In this document: positions 23,273 to 32,476 of the stretch, in pieces
Layout: each line of letters opens with the position of its first letter
How positions within the stretch are numbered: the first letter of the stretch is position 1
Assembly: GCA_026988115.1 (NCBI GenBank)
Contig: JALSLV010000114.1
Location: 1 to 32,807 of the forward strand
Reading direction: 5' to 3'
Length of the DNA: 32,807 nucleotides
Origin: Lysobacterales bacterium
Lineage (GTDB): Bacteria; Pseudomonadota; Gammaproteobacteria; Xanthomonadales; Marinicellaceae
Notes under the pieces: generated by a model
What the model saw: the letters and a program-made list of their open reading frames with translations, nothing else
What the model was told of the DNA's origin: nothing
The model's database searches: none
Made by a program: the position numbers and the translations under genes

Positions 23273-24174
23273 AGCTTTAACACATAAACCCACAAAGGCA
23301 AGGTAATAAAAGAAAACAAAATGCCATAAGCAATCATCGCCGAAACCAAACGCGGTGAAAGGTTTGCCATAATGGCTAAAGCACCTGCTGAAATCATGGG
23401 TGGCATTGCCGCTTCAAAAACAGTCACCTTATAAATTTCTGCATCCCAGCCTAGGGACAAAAAGGCAAGAAAGGCAATCAATGGAGCAACAACCATTTTT
23501 ACCGACAAGCCAACGACAAAGGAACGAATTTTACTAAATTCAACACGCAACACCAATTGAAAGCCAACAGCTACCATAACAACTGGAATTAGTGTTTTGG
23601 CAATTGGTGATAAGACATTAAAATAGCTTTGGGGCAAATCAACTTTGTAAAGACATAAAGCGGCAACAAAACTAATAAAAGGAGGAAAAGAAATAATTTT
23701 TTTAATTATACCCGATGAAGTTATTTTTTCAGAATCTTCTGAGTAGATAGCCAACACAATAGAACCATAAATAGCCAGAGCAAAAAACGAACCAAACTGA
23801 TCGTACATAACGGCATAACCTACCGCCTGCTTGCCAAAAAATGCCTCAACCATGGGAATCCCTAAAAAAGAAGTGTTGCCAAGCGGCGCAATAAGCAATA
23901 AAGCCCCAATGGTTTCCCTATCCCATTTAAACAATTTGGCAAAGGCTAAAACAATAGCAACGGATACCAACAGCATAATCCAAGGAGTCACTGCAGTGAC
24001 TAATAAACGGGATGAAAATTCAAGTGAGGGAACATTAACCAAAACCAAAGCTGGCAATGAAACATAAATAACAAAAAGGTTAAGCACTTGAGCGGTATTT
24101 TCGGGGAATTTTTTAGTCGCCTTAAGCCCAAAGCCTAAAACAATTAAACACATAATAATAATAAAATTTTCCAC
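23269..24174 (-). CDS. AEC (auxin efflux carrier) family transporter
   Basis: A 301-residue permease with about ten membrane helices in two related halves. Family features include the opening FIIIMCLIVLGFGLKATKKF, PLGNTSFLGIPMVEAFFG (about 95-112) and EAAMPPMISAGALAIMANLS (about 254-273). Bacterial AEC proteins often carry malate, malonate or similar carboxylates, but the substrate is not evident. It starts with GTG at 24174; the next Met is codon 8, inside the first helix. It overlaps pgpA tail to tail. Confidence 0.88.
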   Translation of the reverse strand: MENFIIIMCLIVLGFGLKATKKFPENTAQVLNLFVIYVSLPALVLVNVPSLEFSSRLLVTAVTPWIMLLVSVAIVLAFAKLFKWDRETIGALLLIAPLGNTSFLGIPMVEAFFGKQAVGYAVMYDQFGSFFALAIYGSIVLAIYSEDSEKITSSGIIKKIISFPPFISFVAALCLYKVDLPQSYFNVLSPIAKTLIPVVMVAVGFQLVLRVEFSKIRSFVVGLSVKMVVAPLIAFLAFLSLGWDAEIYKVTVFEAAMPPMISAGALAIMANLSPRLVSAMIAYGILFSFITLPLWVYVLKL

Positions 24175-24253
24175 AAATACCCGTTAAATTAAAAGAAAGG
24201 GCATTTTACTGAATAATTACTGAATAAAGAACCTATAATCCCTTTGGAATTAA

Positions 24254-24269
24254 ACTTTGTTTACAAAGT
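24254..24269. promoter_or_regulatory. Short dyad before the DUF937 gene
   Basis: ACTTTG-TTTA-CAAAGT is a perfect six-base inverted repeat about 64 bases before the DUF937 start codon, in a region that must hold that gene's promoter. Operator function is a guess. Confidence 0.25.
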
Positions 24270-24332
24270 GGTCTTAAAAAGGGCTTAAAATTATGTTAGG
24301 ATAGTGTTTTTTAAACAAATGAGGAAAATCTT

Positions 24333-24947
24333 ATGAGCGGAATTATGGACATGATAACCCAACAATTGGGTGGCAGTATGATGCAACAAATGGCACAAAA
24401 AGTGGGCGGTAACAGCGAAGGCGTACAACGCGCAACAGCGGCAGCTATCCCAATGATTTTGGCGGCGATAAAACGCAATGCAGGATCAAGACAAGGGGCA
24501 GAGTCATTAGCTAACGCATTAAACAAACACTCAGATGGTGGCATGTTAGGTGGATTGGGAAGTTTGCTTGGTGGCGGAAGCGGCAGTGCTTCTATGATGC
24601 AAGAAGGAGGTAAAATTTTAGGTCATGTTTTTGGTGGAAAACAAAATAATATGGCACAACAACTCGGTCGTGCCACAGGTATTGGCGGAAAAGGCGCGGG
24701 CGACTTAATGTCAATGCTAGCTCCGATGGTTATGGGCGCACTTGGCAAAGCAAAAGCGCAAGGCAATATGGGCGTGAGTGGTTTACAAGACCTACTTAAT
24801 CAAGAACACCAAACCATTCAAAAACGTCAACCAAAACAGTTGGGAATGATTGAAGGTTTACTTGATGCTGACGGCGATGGCGATGTGGACTTAAGTGATA
24901 TTTTGAAAAAAGGCTCTGGTTTATTGGGTGGTTTTTTTAGGCGTTAA
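24333..24947 (+). CDS. DUF937 (YidB-like) protein with calcium-loop-like C-terminus
   Basis: A 204-residue soluble, Gly/Met/Gln-rich protein. The N-terminal half (MDMITQQLGGSMMQQMAQKV, ATAAAIPMILAAIKRNA) matches DUF937, with a glycine-rich middle (MLGGLGSLLGGGSGS). A second block (LGRATGIGGKGAGDLMSMLA) repeats the pattern. Near the end, LLDADGDGDVDLSDILKKG has the DxDxDxD spacing of an EF-hand or dockerin-type calcium loop. AGGAAA before the ATG sets the start. It is probably monocistronic, with a terminator at 24985. Function is unknown. Confidence 0.85.
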   Translation: MSGIMDMITQQLGGSMMQQMAQKVGGNSEGVQRATAAAIPMILAAIKRNAGSRQGAESLANALNKHSDGGMLGGLGSLLGGGSGSASMMQEGGKILGHVFGGKQNNMAQQLGRATGIGGKGAGDLMSMLAPMVMGALGKAKAQGNMGVSGLQDLLNQEHQTIQKRQPKQLGMIEGLLDADGDGDVDLSDILKKGSGLLGGFFRR

Positions 24948-24984
24948 AACTTTATAAAAGTAAACATTAAGTAAATATTTAGTC

Positions 24985-25014
24985 AAAAAGCCCGCTTTTT
25001 TGTGGGCTTTTTTT
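24985..25014 (+). terminator. Intrinsic terminator after the DUF937 gene
   Basis: aaaaagccc (24985-24993) pairs with gggcttttt (25004-25012), with a ten-base loop and a continuing T-run. It ends 65 bases before the next candidate start. Confidence 0.88.
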
Positions 25015-25094
25015 ATTCCCAAACAAGCCATTGCGCTCATTAATTCTTTCAATTTTATGGTAAACTTAGGGGCAATTTAAATGGCTAACAATTT

Positions 25095-25562
25095 TTGAAA
25101 ACTCTTTGCACTAAAACACTTTCTCAAATTCAAAAAAATCAACTACTCGACTTATGGCATGATCAATACCCTGAAACTTTAGCCTATAAAAACAGGCAAT
25201 CATTTGAAGATTATTTGATTAGTCTTAAGAGCCCACAACACACTTTGGTTGTAGATGAAAATGGCGGAATAAAAGGCTGGCTGCTAAAAATGATACGGGA
25301 TAAAAGTGACTGGATTGCAATTGTTTTAGATAAATCAATACAATTTCAAGGTTATGGCTCCAAATTGTTGGATAAGGTGAAAGCCGAAAGTGATGAAATT
25401 AATGCCTGGGTTGTTGATCATGATAATTATAAAAAAGCTGATGGCAGCACCTACCCATCACCTTTAAACTTTTATATTAAAAATGGATTTAGGGTAGTTC
25501 CTGAGGAGCGTTTAGATAAAACCAAAATAACAGCAGTAAAAATACAATGGCAAAAAAACTAA
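25095..25562 (+). CDS. GNAT family N-acetyltransferase
   Basis: A 155-residue acetyltransferase with the acetyl-CoA loop IQFQGYGSKLLDKVK (about 82-96; Q-x-x-G-x-G as QGYGSK), a central strand GGIKGWLLKMIRD, INAWVVDHDNYKKADGSTYP and SPLNFYIKNGFRV, the usual last part. The substrate is unknown. No ATG is available near the conserved N-terminus, so TTG at 25095 is taken as the start; the ATG at 25081 is in another frame and ends after five codons. Its end overlaps the following lipoprotein-like gene by 16 bases. Confidence 0.78.
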   Translation: MKTLCTKTLSQIQKNQLLDLWHDQYPETLAYKNRQSFEDYLISLKSPQHTLVVDENGGIKGWLLKMIRDKSDWIAIVLDKSIQFQGYGSKLLDKVKAESDEINAWVVDHDNYKKADGSTYPSPLNFYIKNGFRVVPEERLDKTKITAVKIQWQKN

Positions 25563-26398
25563 AAACAGCGGTATTTTTCATATTTGTGCTTTTGTTTTCG
25601 CTTTCATGCCACAACTCTATTCAAAAAAAACAGATTAATGCAATGGTTACTTTGAGTGGCAGGGTTCAACCACTTTCTGAGGTTTATCCTATTATTGATA
25701 AAGCCATTAAAGAAATCAACACCTCACAAAAGTACGATAATTTAATTCTATTTGTACATGGACGAGGCAAACACCCAGAAAAAGCCTTCAACAAACACCT
25801 TCTTGCCGATTTAGAAAAAGATTATTCGGCAAAAGTCATTATGTTTCATTGGCCTTCATGGGAGGGACGTTTTGCATTCCCCACACAAAAAGCACGAGAC
25901 TCAGCCACAGATTTTTTACGTGTTTTACAAGCATTGAATCAATATAAGCAAGGCAATAAAAACAAAATTAAGGGCATTAAATTTACTTTACTAACCAATA
26001 GTATGGGCAGTATCGTGTTAGAACAGTCGATGAAAAATTATGATAAACACTTTGGTTCTATTTTTGACACGCTAGTAATAAGCGCTCCAGCCTCTTCGGC
26101 GAAGAATCATAAAAAATGGGTTGAAAAAATTAATTTTTCAGACAGTATTTACATTACCATTAATCAACAGGATAAATTGCTTGGAAAACTTGGGATAAAA
26201 TTAATCGGTAAGAGGTTGGGCAAAGGGTTAAAGAGCTTTTTTGGCAATAATTTTAAAAAAGCAGACAATGCACAGTATATTGATTTAACTGATTCTCAAT
26301 TAGCACACCGTTATTATTTGCATCGGGATTTAATTAATAAGCCGGTGGCGTTGATGTTTTATAATAAAGTTCTCAATGGACTTACCTATAAAAAATAA
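25547..26398 (+). CDS. Secreted or lipoprotein alpha/beta hydrolase
   Basis: A 283-residue protein with an N-terminal signal (AVFFIFVLLFSLSCHNS); Cys21 could be a lipidation site, though the lipobox SLSC is not ideal. The hydrolase fold shows LILFVHGRGKHPEK (oxyanion region, about 65-78), VIMFHWPSWEGR, the nucleophile elbow LLTNSMGSIVLE (about 147-158, serine in NSMG instead of the usual GxSxG), and HRYYLHRD near the C-terminus for the catalytic histidine. It resembles DUF900-type serine esterases. The substrate is unknown. It begins inside the end of the GNAT gene with no ribosome site, suggesting coupling. Confidence 0.75.
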   Translation: MAKKLKTAVFFIFVLLFSLSCHNSIQKKQINAMVTLSGRVQPLSEVYPIIDKAIKEINTSQKYDNLILFVHGRGKHPEKAFNKHLLADLEKDYSAKVIMFHWPSWEGRFAFPTQKARDSATDFLRVLQALNQYKQGNKNKIKGIKFTLLTNSMGSIVLEQSMKNYDKHFGSIFDTLVISAPASSAKNHKKWVEKINFSDSIYITINQQDKLLGKLGIKLIGKRLGKGLKSFFGNNFKKADNAQYIDLTDSQLAHRYYLHRDLINKPVALMFYNKVLNGLTYKK

Positions 26399-26403
26399 AC
26401 TGC

Positions 26404-26409
26404 TATAAT
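26404..26409 (+). promoter_or_regulatory. -10 element of the rep promoter
   Basis: TATAAT preceded by TGC gives a full extended -10 (TGCTATAAT at 26401-26409), which would start a transcript about 22 bases before the rep ATG at 26438. It lies immediately after the hydrolase gene's stop codon. Confidence 0.6.
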
Positions 26410-26437
26410 CCACCGCTTTGATTTTAATAAAACACCT

Positions 26438-28426
26438 ATGCTCAACCCCCAACAACAATCTGCCGTAACCTATTGTGATGGTGCCCTATTGGTTCTGGCT
26501 GGCGCAGGTTGTGGTAAAACTCGCGTAATTACCGAAAAAATTGCTTATTTAATCAAAAGCCTAAAAGCCACACACCACGATATTTTTGCCATTACCTTTA
26601 CCAATAAAGCCGCCAAAGAAATGGCACAGCGCGCGGTTAAAATGGTTAGTTTGCCTGAAGTTGAAGGAAAACGTGAGCGCCTTAACATTTCAACTTTTCA
26701 CTCACTTGGTATGCGCATCATACGCGAAGAAATTAAACACACGCCTTACCGATTTGGTTTTAGTATTTTTGATTCGTCAGAAACACATAATATCGTTAAA
26801 GACTTATTGCCAAAAGGCTCAAACCGAGAGCAAATCAACCAAGTACAATGGCAAATATCGGCTTGGAAAAATGAAGGAAAAAGAGCGGATGAACTCGACA
26901 CTCAATTTCAACTGGCGCAAGTGGTTTATAATCAGTACCAACAACGGTTAGTAGATTTTAACGCGTTAGATTTTGATGATTTAATTCTGCAAACACTCAA
27001 TTTACTCGAAACCAACCATGAAGTATTGTTACGCTGGCAAGAAAAAATGAAGTTTGTTTTGGTGGACGAATACCAAGACACTAACGGTTCGCAATACCGT
27101 TTATTAAAAATGTTAGTGGGTAAACACCGCAATATAATTTGCGTAGGTGACGATGATCAATCCATTTACGGTTGGCGTGGTGCACAAGCTGAAAATTTAG
27201 CCATTTTAAAACACGATTTTCCTGAGCTTAAGGTAGTCAAACTGGAACAAAATTACCGCTCAACCCAAACCATTTTGGGTGCAGCGCATGATGTTATTAA
27301 ACACAACCCACACGAATTTGACAAAAAACTGTGGAGTGATTTAGGTGCAGGTGATTTAATCAAAATCATGAAGTTTGACTCACCCGAAGCCGAAGCACAG
27401 CAACTGTGTGCAGAAATCAGCTACCAACGTGTTTTGAAGAAAAAAAGCTACAGCGATTACGCTGTATTGTATCGCTCGAACCACCAAGCCAAATTGGTCG
27501 AGCAGGTTTTTCGCAGCAAAGACATACCTTATGTCATGAGTGGTGGGCGCTCCTTTTTTGACTTTAATGAAATCAAGGATTTAATGGCTTATATTCGTTT
27601 GTTGTGTAACCCCAAAGACAATTCTGCTTTTTTGCGCATCGTCAATGTACCGCGTCGAGGTATAGGTTCGAGCTCTCTGGCAAAACTGGCACAAGTGGCA
27701 GAATCTAAACACATCAGTTATTTTAAAGCCGCAGGTAATGATGAAGTTTTATCCCTATTGCCCAAAAGAACCGCACAAAAGCTTAAAGAATTTCAATTCA
27801 ATATAACCAAGTTACAACACCAAGTTTTGGCGGATTACAATGCCGATAAAATAGTAGACACTTTAGTTCATGACATTGATTATATTGCCTGGATAGCGCA
27901 AACTTCAAAAGATAAAATTAGCAAACATAACCGCACAAAGTTAGTTTATGATTTTCAAAAATGGATTCGCGGCTTTACCGAAAAAAAGAACATGGGCTTA
28001 ATTGATGTCGCGGCACAAATCACACTGCAAACCAACATGGAAGACAAAGCCAATGAAGATGCTGTGCAAATGATGACTTTGCATGCTGCCAAAGGCTTGG
28101 AGTTCACCCACGTGTATATGGTTGGCGTAGAAGAAGGCATCTTGCCGCATCGCAATTCTATCGAAGAAGAAACCATTGAAGAAGAAAGGCGTTTAATGTA
28201 CGTAGGCATGACCCGTGCGATGCGTAATTTAAACATCTCTTATGTAAAAAAACGCAAAAGTCGTTTTGGTCAAGAAGATGAATGCGAAACAGGCCCAAGT
28301 CGTTTCATAGATGAATTACCACAGAAGTATATCAGTGGCTATGGCATTGAACAAAAAGAATCAGAAGCCGATAAAAAGAAGAAAAAACTCAGCCATTTGG
28401 CGGCTTTAAAAGCGATGTTAGATTGA
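26438..28426 (+). CDS. rep: ATP-dependent DNA helicase Rep
   Basis: A 662-residue superfamily 1A helicase. Motifs in order: Q motif LNPQQQSAV (2-10), Walker A AGAGCGKTR (21-29), Ia FTNKAAKEM, II LVDEYQDTN (D210/E211), III GDDDQSIYGWRGA, IV LEQNYRSTQTIL, V MTLHAAKGLEF, and VI EEERRLMYVGMTRA. RRGIGSSSL and the absence of the long UvrD tail point to Rep rather than UvrD or PcrA. It moves 3' to 5' on single strands and clears proteins ahead of replication forks. Length is normal. Confidence 0.96.
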   Translation: MLNPQQQSAVTYCDGALLVLAGAGCGKTRVITEKIAYLIKSLKATHHDIFAITFTNKAAKEMAQRAVKMVSLPEVEGKRERLNISTFHSLGMRIIREEIKHTPYRFGFSIFDSSETHNIVKDLLPKGSNREQINQVQWQISAWKNEGKRADELDTQFQLAQVVYNQYQQRLVDFNALDFDDLILQTLNLLETNHEVLLRWQEKMKFVLVDEYQDTNGSQYRLLKMLVGKHRNIICVGDDDQSIYGWRGAQAENLAILKHDFPELKVVKLEQNYRSTQTILGAAHDVIKHNPHEFDKKLWSDLGAGDLIKIMKFDSPEAEAQQLCAEISYQRVLKKKSYSDYAVLYRSNHQAKLVEQVFRSKDIPYVMSGGRSFFDFNEIKDLMAYIRLLCNPKDNSAFLRIVNVPRRGIGSSSLAKLAQVAESKHISYFKAAGNDEVLSLLPKRTAQKLKEFQFNITKLQHQVLADYNADKIVDTLVHDIDYIAWIAQTSKDKISKHNRTKLVYDFQKWIRGFTEKKNMGLIDVAAQITLQTNMEDKANEDAVQMMTLHAAKGLEFTHVYMVGVEEGILPHRNSIEEETIEEERRLMYVGMTRAMRNLNISYVKKRKSRFGQEDECETGPSRFIDELPQKYISGYGIEQKESEADKKKKKLSHLAALKAMLD

Positions 28427-28562
28427 ATCTTATTAGAAGCATAGTCTTTGTTTTTTCAAACTTAAGAATTTAACCAAATAACTGTAGTAATCCGCATCCT
28501 TTGACATCCATCAACAACTCATCCATAAAGCACGATACTCCGCTCTTATTACATCAATAAAA

Positions 28563-28571
28563 TGTTATAAT
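28563..28571 (+). promoter_or_regulatory. Extended -10 promoter of the secreted-protein operon
   Basis: TGTTATAAT (TGn plus TATAAT) lies 46 bases before the start codon at 28618. A small stem (tcttt/aaaga, about 28590-28606) and the ribosome site AGAGGA follow in the leader. Confidence 0.55.
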
Positions 28572-28617
28572 AATGTAAGAAAAGAATTGTCTTTTCTAAA
28601 AGAAAGAGGATTGTTGA

Positions 28618-30768
28618 ATGAAAGAATGTAGAAAAAGTAAACCAAAGTCACTTTTATACTTATGTTTAATTGCCTTTATATTTAATTCGCAATTAATACT
28701 GGCTCAAGGGCTTCAATCGAAAGTTCTTTTTGAGGGTGAATTGGGCGATCAATGGCTCGAACTAGCAACCTCTGGAGGAGATTTTGCTAAATTTGTTCAG
28801 ATAAAAGAACAAAAAATGGTGGTAGATGTGCCTGCGGGAAATGCGAGAGGAAAAACTGGCATAAGATCTGCTAATGCCTTGTTTAAGATTCCTAACGAAA
28901 GTGAGAACACAGCAATAAAATTATCATTTACAGTTGATTCTGAACAATCAACAGACTTTGTTTTTGCTATTATTCCATCAAACTGGGATGGAAAATTAGA
29001 ATGGCGCTCTCATTTGATTCGCCTACAAGTCAATAAGAACGATGATAATACAGCCACTTTGTCTTTAAGAATAAAAACAACAGAATTAATGAAAACAGCT
29101 GTTGATTTAAAACAAATTCAACAGCTTAATCTCATCATTCGTTCTGATAAAATTGTAACAGTAACCGATAAAAATAATAATTTTTTGCTTCAAGCATTGA
29201 TGGGTGATAATGCCAGAATATATCCTGATGGCTACAAAATCAGTGTATTGACATATGCCAAAGAAAAAAACTTACCAGCTAAATTAACGCTAAAGAAAAT
29301 TAGCTTAGAAGAGGTTAAATATAATAAAGAAACAGAGACTTCACTGGTTTCCAATAAAGAAGGCAAGACGGTGTTATTCAATGGTCACTTACTTGGACAT
29401 CGCTGGAAAAAATACCAAGAAGCAGATGCCGATTATGATGAAGCAACTAAGTTTACTAGAGAAGCGATGTTTGTAGACGTGCCAAAGAATTCAAAACTTG
29501 CCAACATTGGCATTCAATCCAATGGACCTGTTATTTGGCTTGATCAGTTTGGAGAAGGCTCAAAAAGAGAAGTTGTTTTTGATTTTTTACCTGCGCAAAC
29601 AACAGGTTTTGCCATAGCCCTTTCAAACAGTGGCAATCACTTTATTGTTAAATGGGTGAAAGACTCATCCACTGACACGGGTTTGCTACAAATTTATTTA
29701 AGTCAAAACCTTGGCTTAATAGGCAATTGGCACTCTTCTTATAAACCTGTTTGGGAACAAAAAGTAACAGCACAACCACCCAGTCAACTAATTTTGACAT
29801 TAACTCCTAAAGGGGTATCAATTTCGGGAAACAATTTACCAGAGCACCTCCAAGTTTGGGAGTTTCTTAAAGCCAATGCAGGGTATGAGATATACGCCTA
29901 TAGCTTTCCACTTTCTCCAGATCAAGCCGTAAAATTGGCTTTAAAACAAATAAGTTTAAATACAATAAAACTTGTACCCTTACCAAAGTTACAAGCAAAT
30001 CAAACTATTGAACCGTTGCCTACCAAAATATTTTTTGATGGCTCAAAAGTACAAGATTGGACACTTACACCATGGGCCATTTACAAAAAACCGGTCGATT
30101 CCTGTCATTTAGATACAAAGGGTTTTTCTGTTTTTGATGTACCTCCAGACACCCCTTTAGATGGTTGTGATATACATACAACAGAACCTCTTTTTACCCT
30201 TGATGAAAGAATAGAAAAGACAAATTATACAGTAATTGCTGAGTTTGATGCCAAAACAACTAAAAATTTCCAAGTTGTCCTAACGCCCCACAGCAGAAAC
30301 AAATGGAATAAATATTACGAAGCCTGTTATATTCAATTATTTCAAAACAAGCAATCCAAAAATATATTTAGTCTCAATTGTGGCGGCAACAAAAGATATT
30401 GGCACCGCCAAGTGTCTGAGCAGTGGCTGAATTCACAATGGGACGGAAAGCTTTCTATAACTATTGAACAAGAGTGGTTAATCGCACAACTAGGCAATGG
30501 TCAGAGCATTCGTATTGCACATAAATCACCGTCTAATATATATACCTACATTGTTGCTCTTGATTACCACTATAAATACACCAACACAGCTTTTAGGCTA
30601 AAAAAATTAACAGGACAATGGCAAGCACCTGAAGGAATGAAGTCCGTAGAGCGTTGGTTCTTTATAGACAAGTCGGATTTTAATCCAGAGCAGTTTATTA
30701 AAGACTTGGCTAGTGATCTACCGTATCCGAGTGCGCCAGTGTTTGCAGGAGAAGAGAATGAACAATAA
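28618..30768 (+). CDS. Secreted protein of three tandem related domains, function unknown
   Basis: A 716-residue exported protein; the signal peptide is about residues 1-29 (LILAQ cleavage). Three tandem domains of about 195-200 residues are visible at about 35-232, 250-450 and 469-665. Each opens with a similar strand (VLFEGELGDQW, VLFNGHLLGHRW, IFFDGSKVQDW), has a VDVP motif about 30 residues later (VDVPAG, VDVPKN, FDVPPD), then GIRS/GIQS/CDIH, and closes with LKKISLEEV, LKQISLNTI or LKKLTGQ. This fits a beta-sandwich, lectin or concanavalin-like fold repeated three times. The third copy has four cysteines (496, 517, 570, 588). No catalytic motif is apparent. It overlaps the next gene by 11 bases and is the first of an operon. 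Confidence 0.75.
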   Translation: MKECRKSKPKSLLYLCLIAFIFNSQLILAQGLQSKVLFEGELGDQWLELATSGGDFAKFVQIKEQKMVVDVPAGNARGKTGIRSANALFKIPNESENTAIKLSFTVDSEQSTDFVFAIIPSNWDGKLEWRSHLIRLQVNKNDDNTATLSLRIKTTELMKTAVDLKQIQQLNLIIRSDKIVTVTDKNNNFLLQALMGDNARIYPDGYKISVLTYAKEKNLPAKLTLKKISLEEVKYNKETETSLVSNKEGKTVLFNGHLLGHRWKKYQEADADYDEATKFTREAMFVDVPKNSKLANIGIQSNGPVIWLDQFGEGSKREVVFDFLPAQTTGFAIALSNSGNHFIVKWVKDSSTDTGLLQIYLSQNLGLIGNWHSSYKPVWEQKVTAQPPSQLILTLTPKGVSISGNNLPEHLQVWEFLKANAGYEIYAYSFPLSPDQAVKLALKQISLNTIKLVPLPKLQANQTIEPLPTKIFFDGSKVQDWTLTPWAIYKKPVDSCHLDTKGFSVFDVPPDTPLDGCDIHTTEPLFTLDERIEKTNYTVIAEFDAKTTKNFQVVLTPHSRNKWNKYYEACYIQLFQNKQSKNIFSLNCGGNKRYWHRQVSEQWLNSQWDGKLSITIEQEWLIAQLGNGQSIRIAHKSPSNIYTYIVALDYHYKYTNTAFRLKKLTGQWQAPEGMKSVERWFFIDKSDFNPEQFIKDLASDLPYPSAPVFAGEENEQ

Positions 30769-32326
30769 AACAACAATGACAATCTGCTTGGGTTTAATTA
30801 TTTTAATCCAGCAGACATCTTTTGCCAGGAGTTGGACTGACTTTGTAAAAGATAAGGGCATGAAACCAGTAGATTCAGACAGAATTTCAGAAATTTTTGA
30901 TTCTAAAAAACAACCCTTTAAAGACCTTGTTAGCCATTGGCAACAAAAAGAGGTTCAGGAAAAACAAATTGAAGAATATGAAAAATATGGAATAAGTAAA
31001 TCTTTAGCGACTAGGGCTGTTAATGAAAGACTCAAACTAGCACAAGAAGTAATAAACAATAATTTTGATAATAGAAATATTTCACCAAGGATTGATAACT
31101 TAGATAATAGAGTGGCAACAATGAACCATATTGCTGCTTTAGGGTATGAGCGTTTTAAGAAGCTTGTTGATAAATATGAAATGGATATAAGCGATGATTT
31201 ATACCAATGCCTTTGTTCATCAAAAGGTATTATGGGCACAGGACTTAAGTATAGCCCCGTGCCAGATAAGAACTGTGATAACACTAACCCATGTAAGGGT
31301 GGTAACTGGGGTTGTGTTTCTACTGATATACCAAAGGAAGCAGACTCCTGGATTGCATGTGCCAAAAAATATAAGTTAGCAGATGGTGGAAATCTTTTTC
31401 AAAAGTTTGATGAGCATGTTAATACCAGCAAAAAATTTAACCAAGATGAATTAGCACGAAACTTATTTGAACGCACATTAAAATTTAAAAAGCTCTGCTT
31501 GCCTACAATGGATGCTCAAAACATTGATGATATTCAAAATATTTTTAAAAGCAGTATCACAAAGAAAGCCATAGATATTTCTGAATCTTCTGAAAACGTT
31601 TGTGACGAAGCTATAGCTGTTTCCTTATACCTTAATAGTGAAAAAAGAATGACTAATTCAGAAGCTGTCATTGAAGGGTTATTAATTTTCGCACTTCCTA
31701 ACACGGCTGACATATCTGATTTTGGCACTAAAAAATTACTTTTAGAAGGAAGTTTAAAAAAGATTCTAGGTAAAAATTTACCAATAATCAGCAATGTAAT
31801 GAACTTATCAAGCACATATGATTTGATAAAAAGGGGTTATGATGAAGAAAAAGCTGATTCACAATACAAAGAGGCCTTTAAGCTCTTTCAAGACAGCAAA
31901 ACAATGACTCGAGAAGACCTGATTAATTATGAACAAATTTTAAAGAAAAAAACAGACACGCTCAAGAATTTAATTGCCACAAGTGAAAGTAGATATATCG
32001 AACAATTTGAACTGGCCGCGGCCAGGGTTAAAGAAAAAATTGATATTCACATGTATATTCATAAAGTTAATTATGACCAAGAAACAATAAATGCGCTTTT
32101 GAGAAAATTTTCAAAAGAACAAGAAAAGATAAAACATGAATACGAAAACAAAAAAGCAGAAATGTTAGAGCAATACACTGAATTAAGTCTTTATAAAAAA
32201 ATAATCTCAGACTATAGAAAACCGCTTAAAGAAAAAGGTTGTGATGAATTCATTAAAGACAGAATAAAGCAATGCAAAGAAGAACTTATCCGCAAATCAA
32301 GAGAACTCAAACTGGAGCAAGGGTAA
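30758..32326 (+). CDS. Exported protein with a cysteine cluster and helical C-terminus, unknown
   Basis: A 522-residue protein with a signal peptide (about 1-23, cleaved after SFA). Residues about 41-145 are helical and charged. A cysteine cluster follows at 151, 153, 173, 179, 186 and 201 (YQCLCSSKG, NCDNTNPCKGGNWGC), with two more at 247 and 282, which could form disulfides in the periplasm. A hydrophobic patch (about 302-315) is followed by a long Lys/Glu-rich helical region from about 390 to the end, probably coiled coil. The ATG at 30758 with AGGAGAAG before it is chosen over the longer reading frame. No family was recognised. It is co-transcribed with the three-domain protein upstream. 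Confidence 0.7.
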   Translation: MNNKTTMTICLGLIILIQQTSFARSWTDFVKDKGMKPVDSDRISEIFDSKKQPFKDLVSHWQQKEVQEKQIEEYEKYGISKSLATRAVNERLKLAQEVINNNFDNRNISPRIDNLDNRVATMNHIAALGYERFKKLVDKYEMDISDDLYQCLCSSKGIMGTGLKYSPVPDKNCDNTNPCKGGNWGCVSTDIPKEADSWIACAKKYKLADGGNLFQKFDEHVNTSKKFNQDELARNLFERTLKFKKLCLPTMDAQNIDDIQNIFKSSITKKAIDISESSENVCDEAIAVSLYLNSEKRMTNSEAVIEGLLIFALPNTADISDFGTKKLLLEGSLKKILGKNLPIISNVMNLSSTYDLIKRGYDEEKADSQYKEAFKLFQDSKTMTREDLINYEQILKKKTDTLKNLIATSESRYIEQFELAAARVKEKIDIHMYIHKVNYDQETINALLRKFSKEQEKIKHEYENKKAEMLEQYTELSLYKKIISDYRKPLKEKGCDEFIKDRIKQCKEELIRKSRELKLEQG

Positions 32327-32327
32327 A

Positions 32328-32476
32328 ATGAAAAAATTGGATACACTACCTCTAGTTTGGAGTATAAATATCTCCATACTAAAAAACCCACTGCTCTGGT
32401 TTCAGCTTTCAATGGTGGCATTTGTTATCTTTTTACATACCGTCCATAAAAGTGTGTCCCAAGGTGTAAGCACCTA
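32328..32476 (+). pseudogene. Start of a membrane-protein gene cut by an IS256-family insertion
   Basis: An ATG one base after the previous stop opens a frame encoding MKKLDTLPLVWSINISILKN, then a membrane-like segment (LLWFQLSMVAFVIFLHT), and it stops at a TAA at 32474-32476. The last part (about 32437 onwards) appears to belong to the insertion sequence rather than the gene. It would be the third gene of the secreted-protein operon, encoding a membrane protein; its remaining part is beyond the element and outside the window. The exact junction cannot be placed without the other end. Confidence 0.5.
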
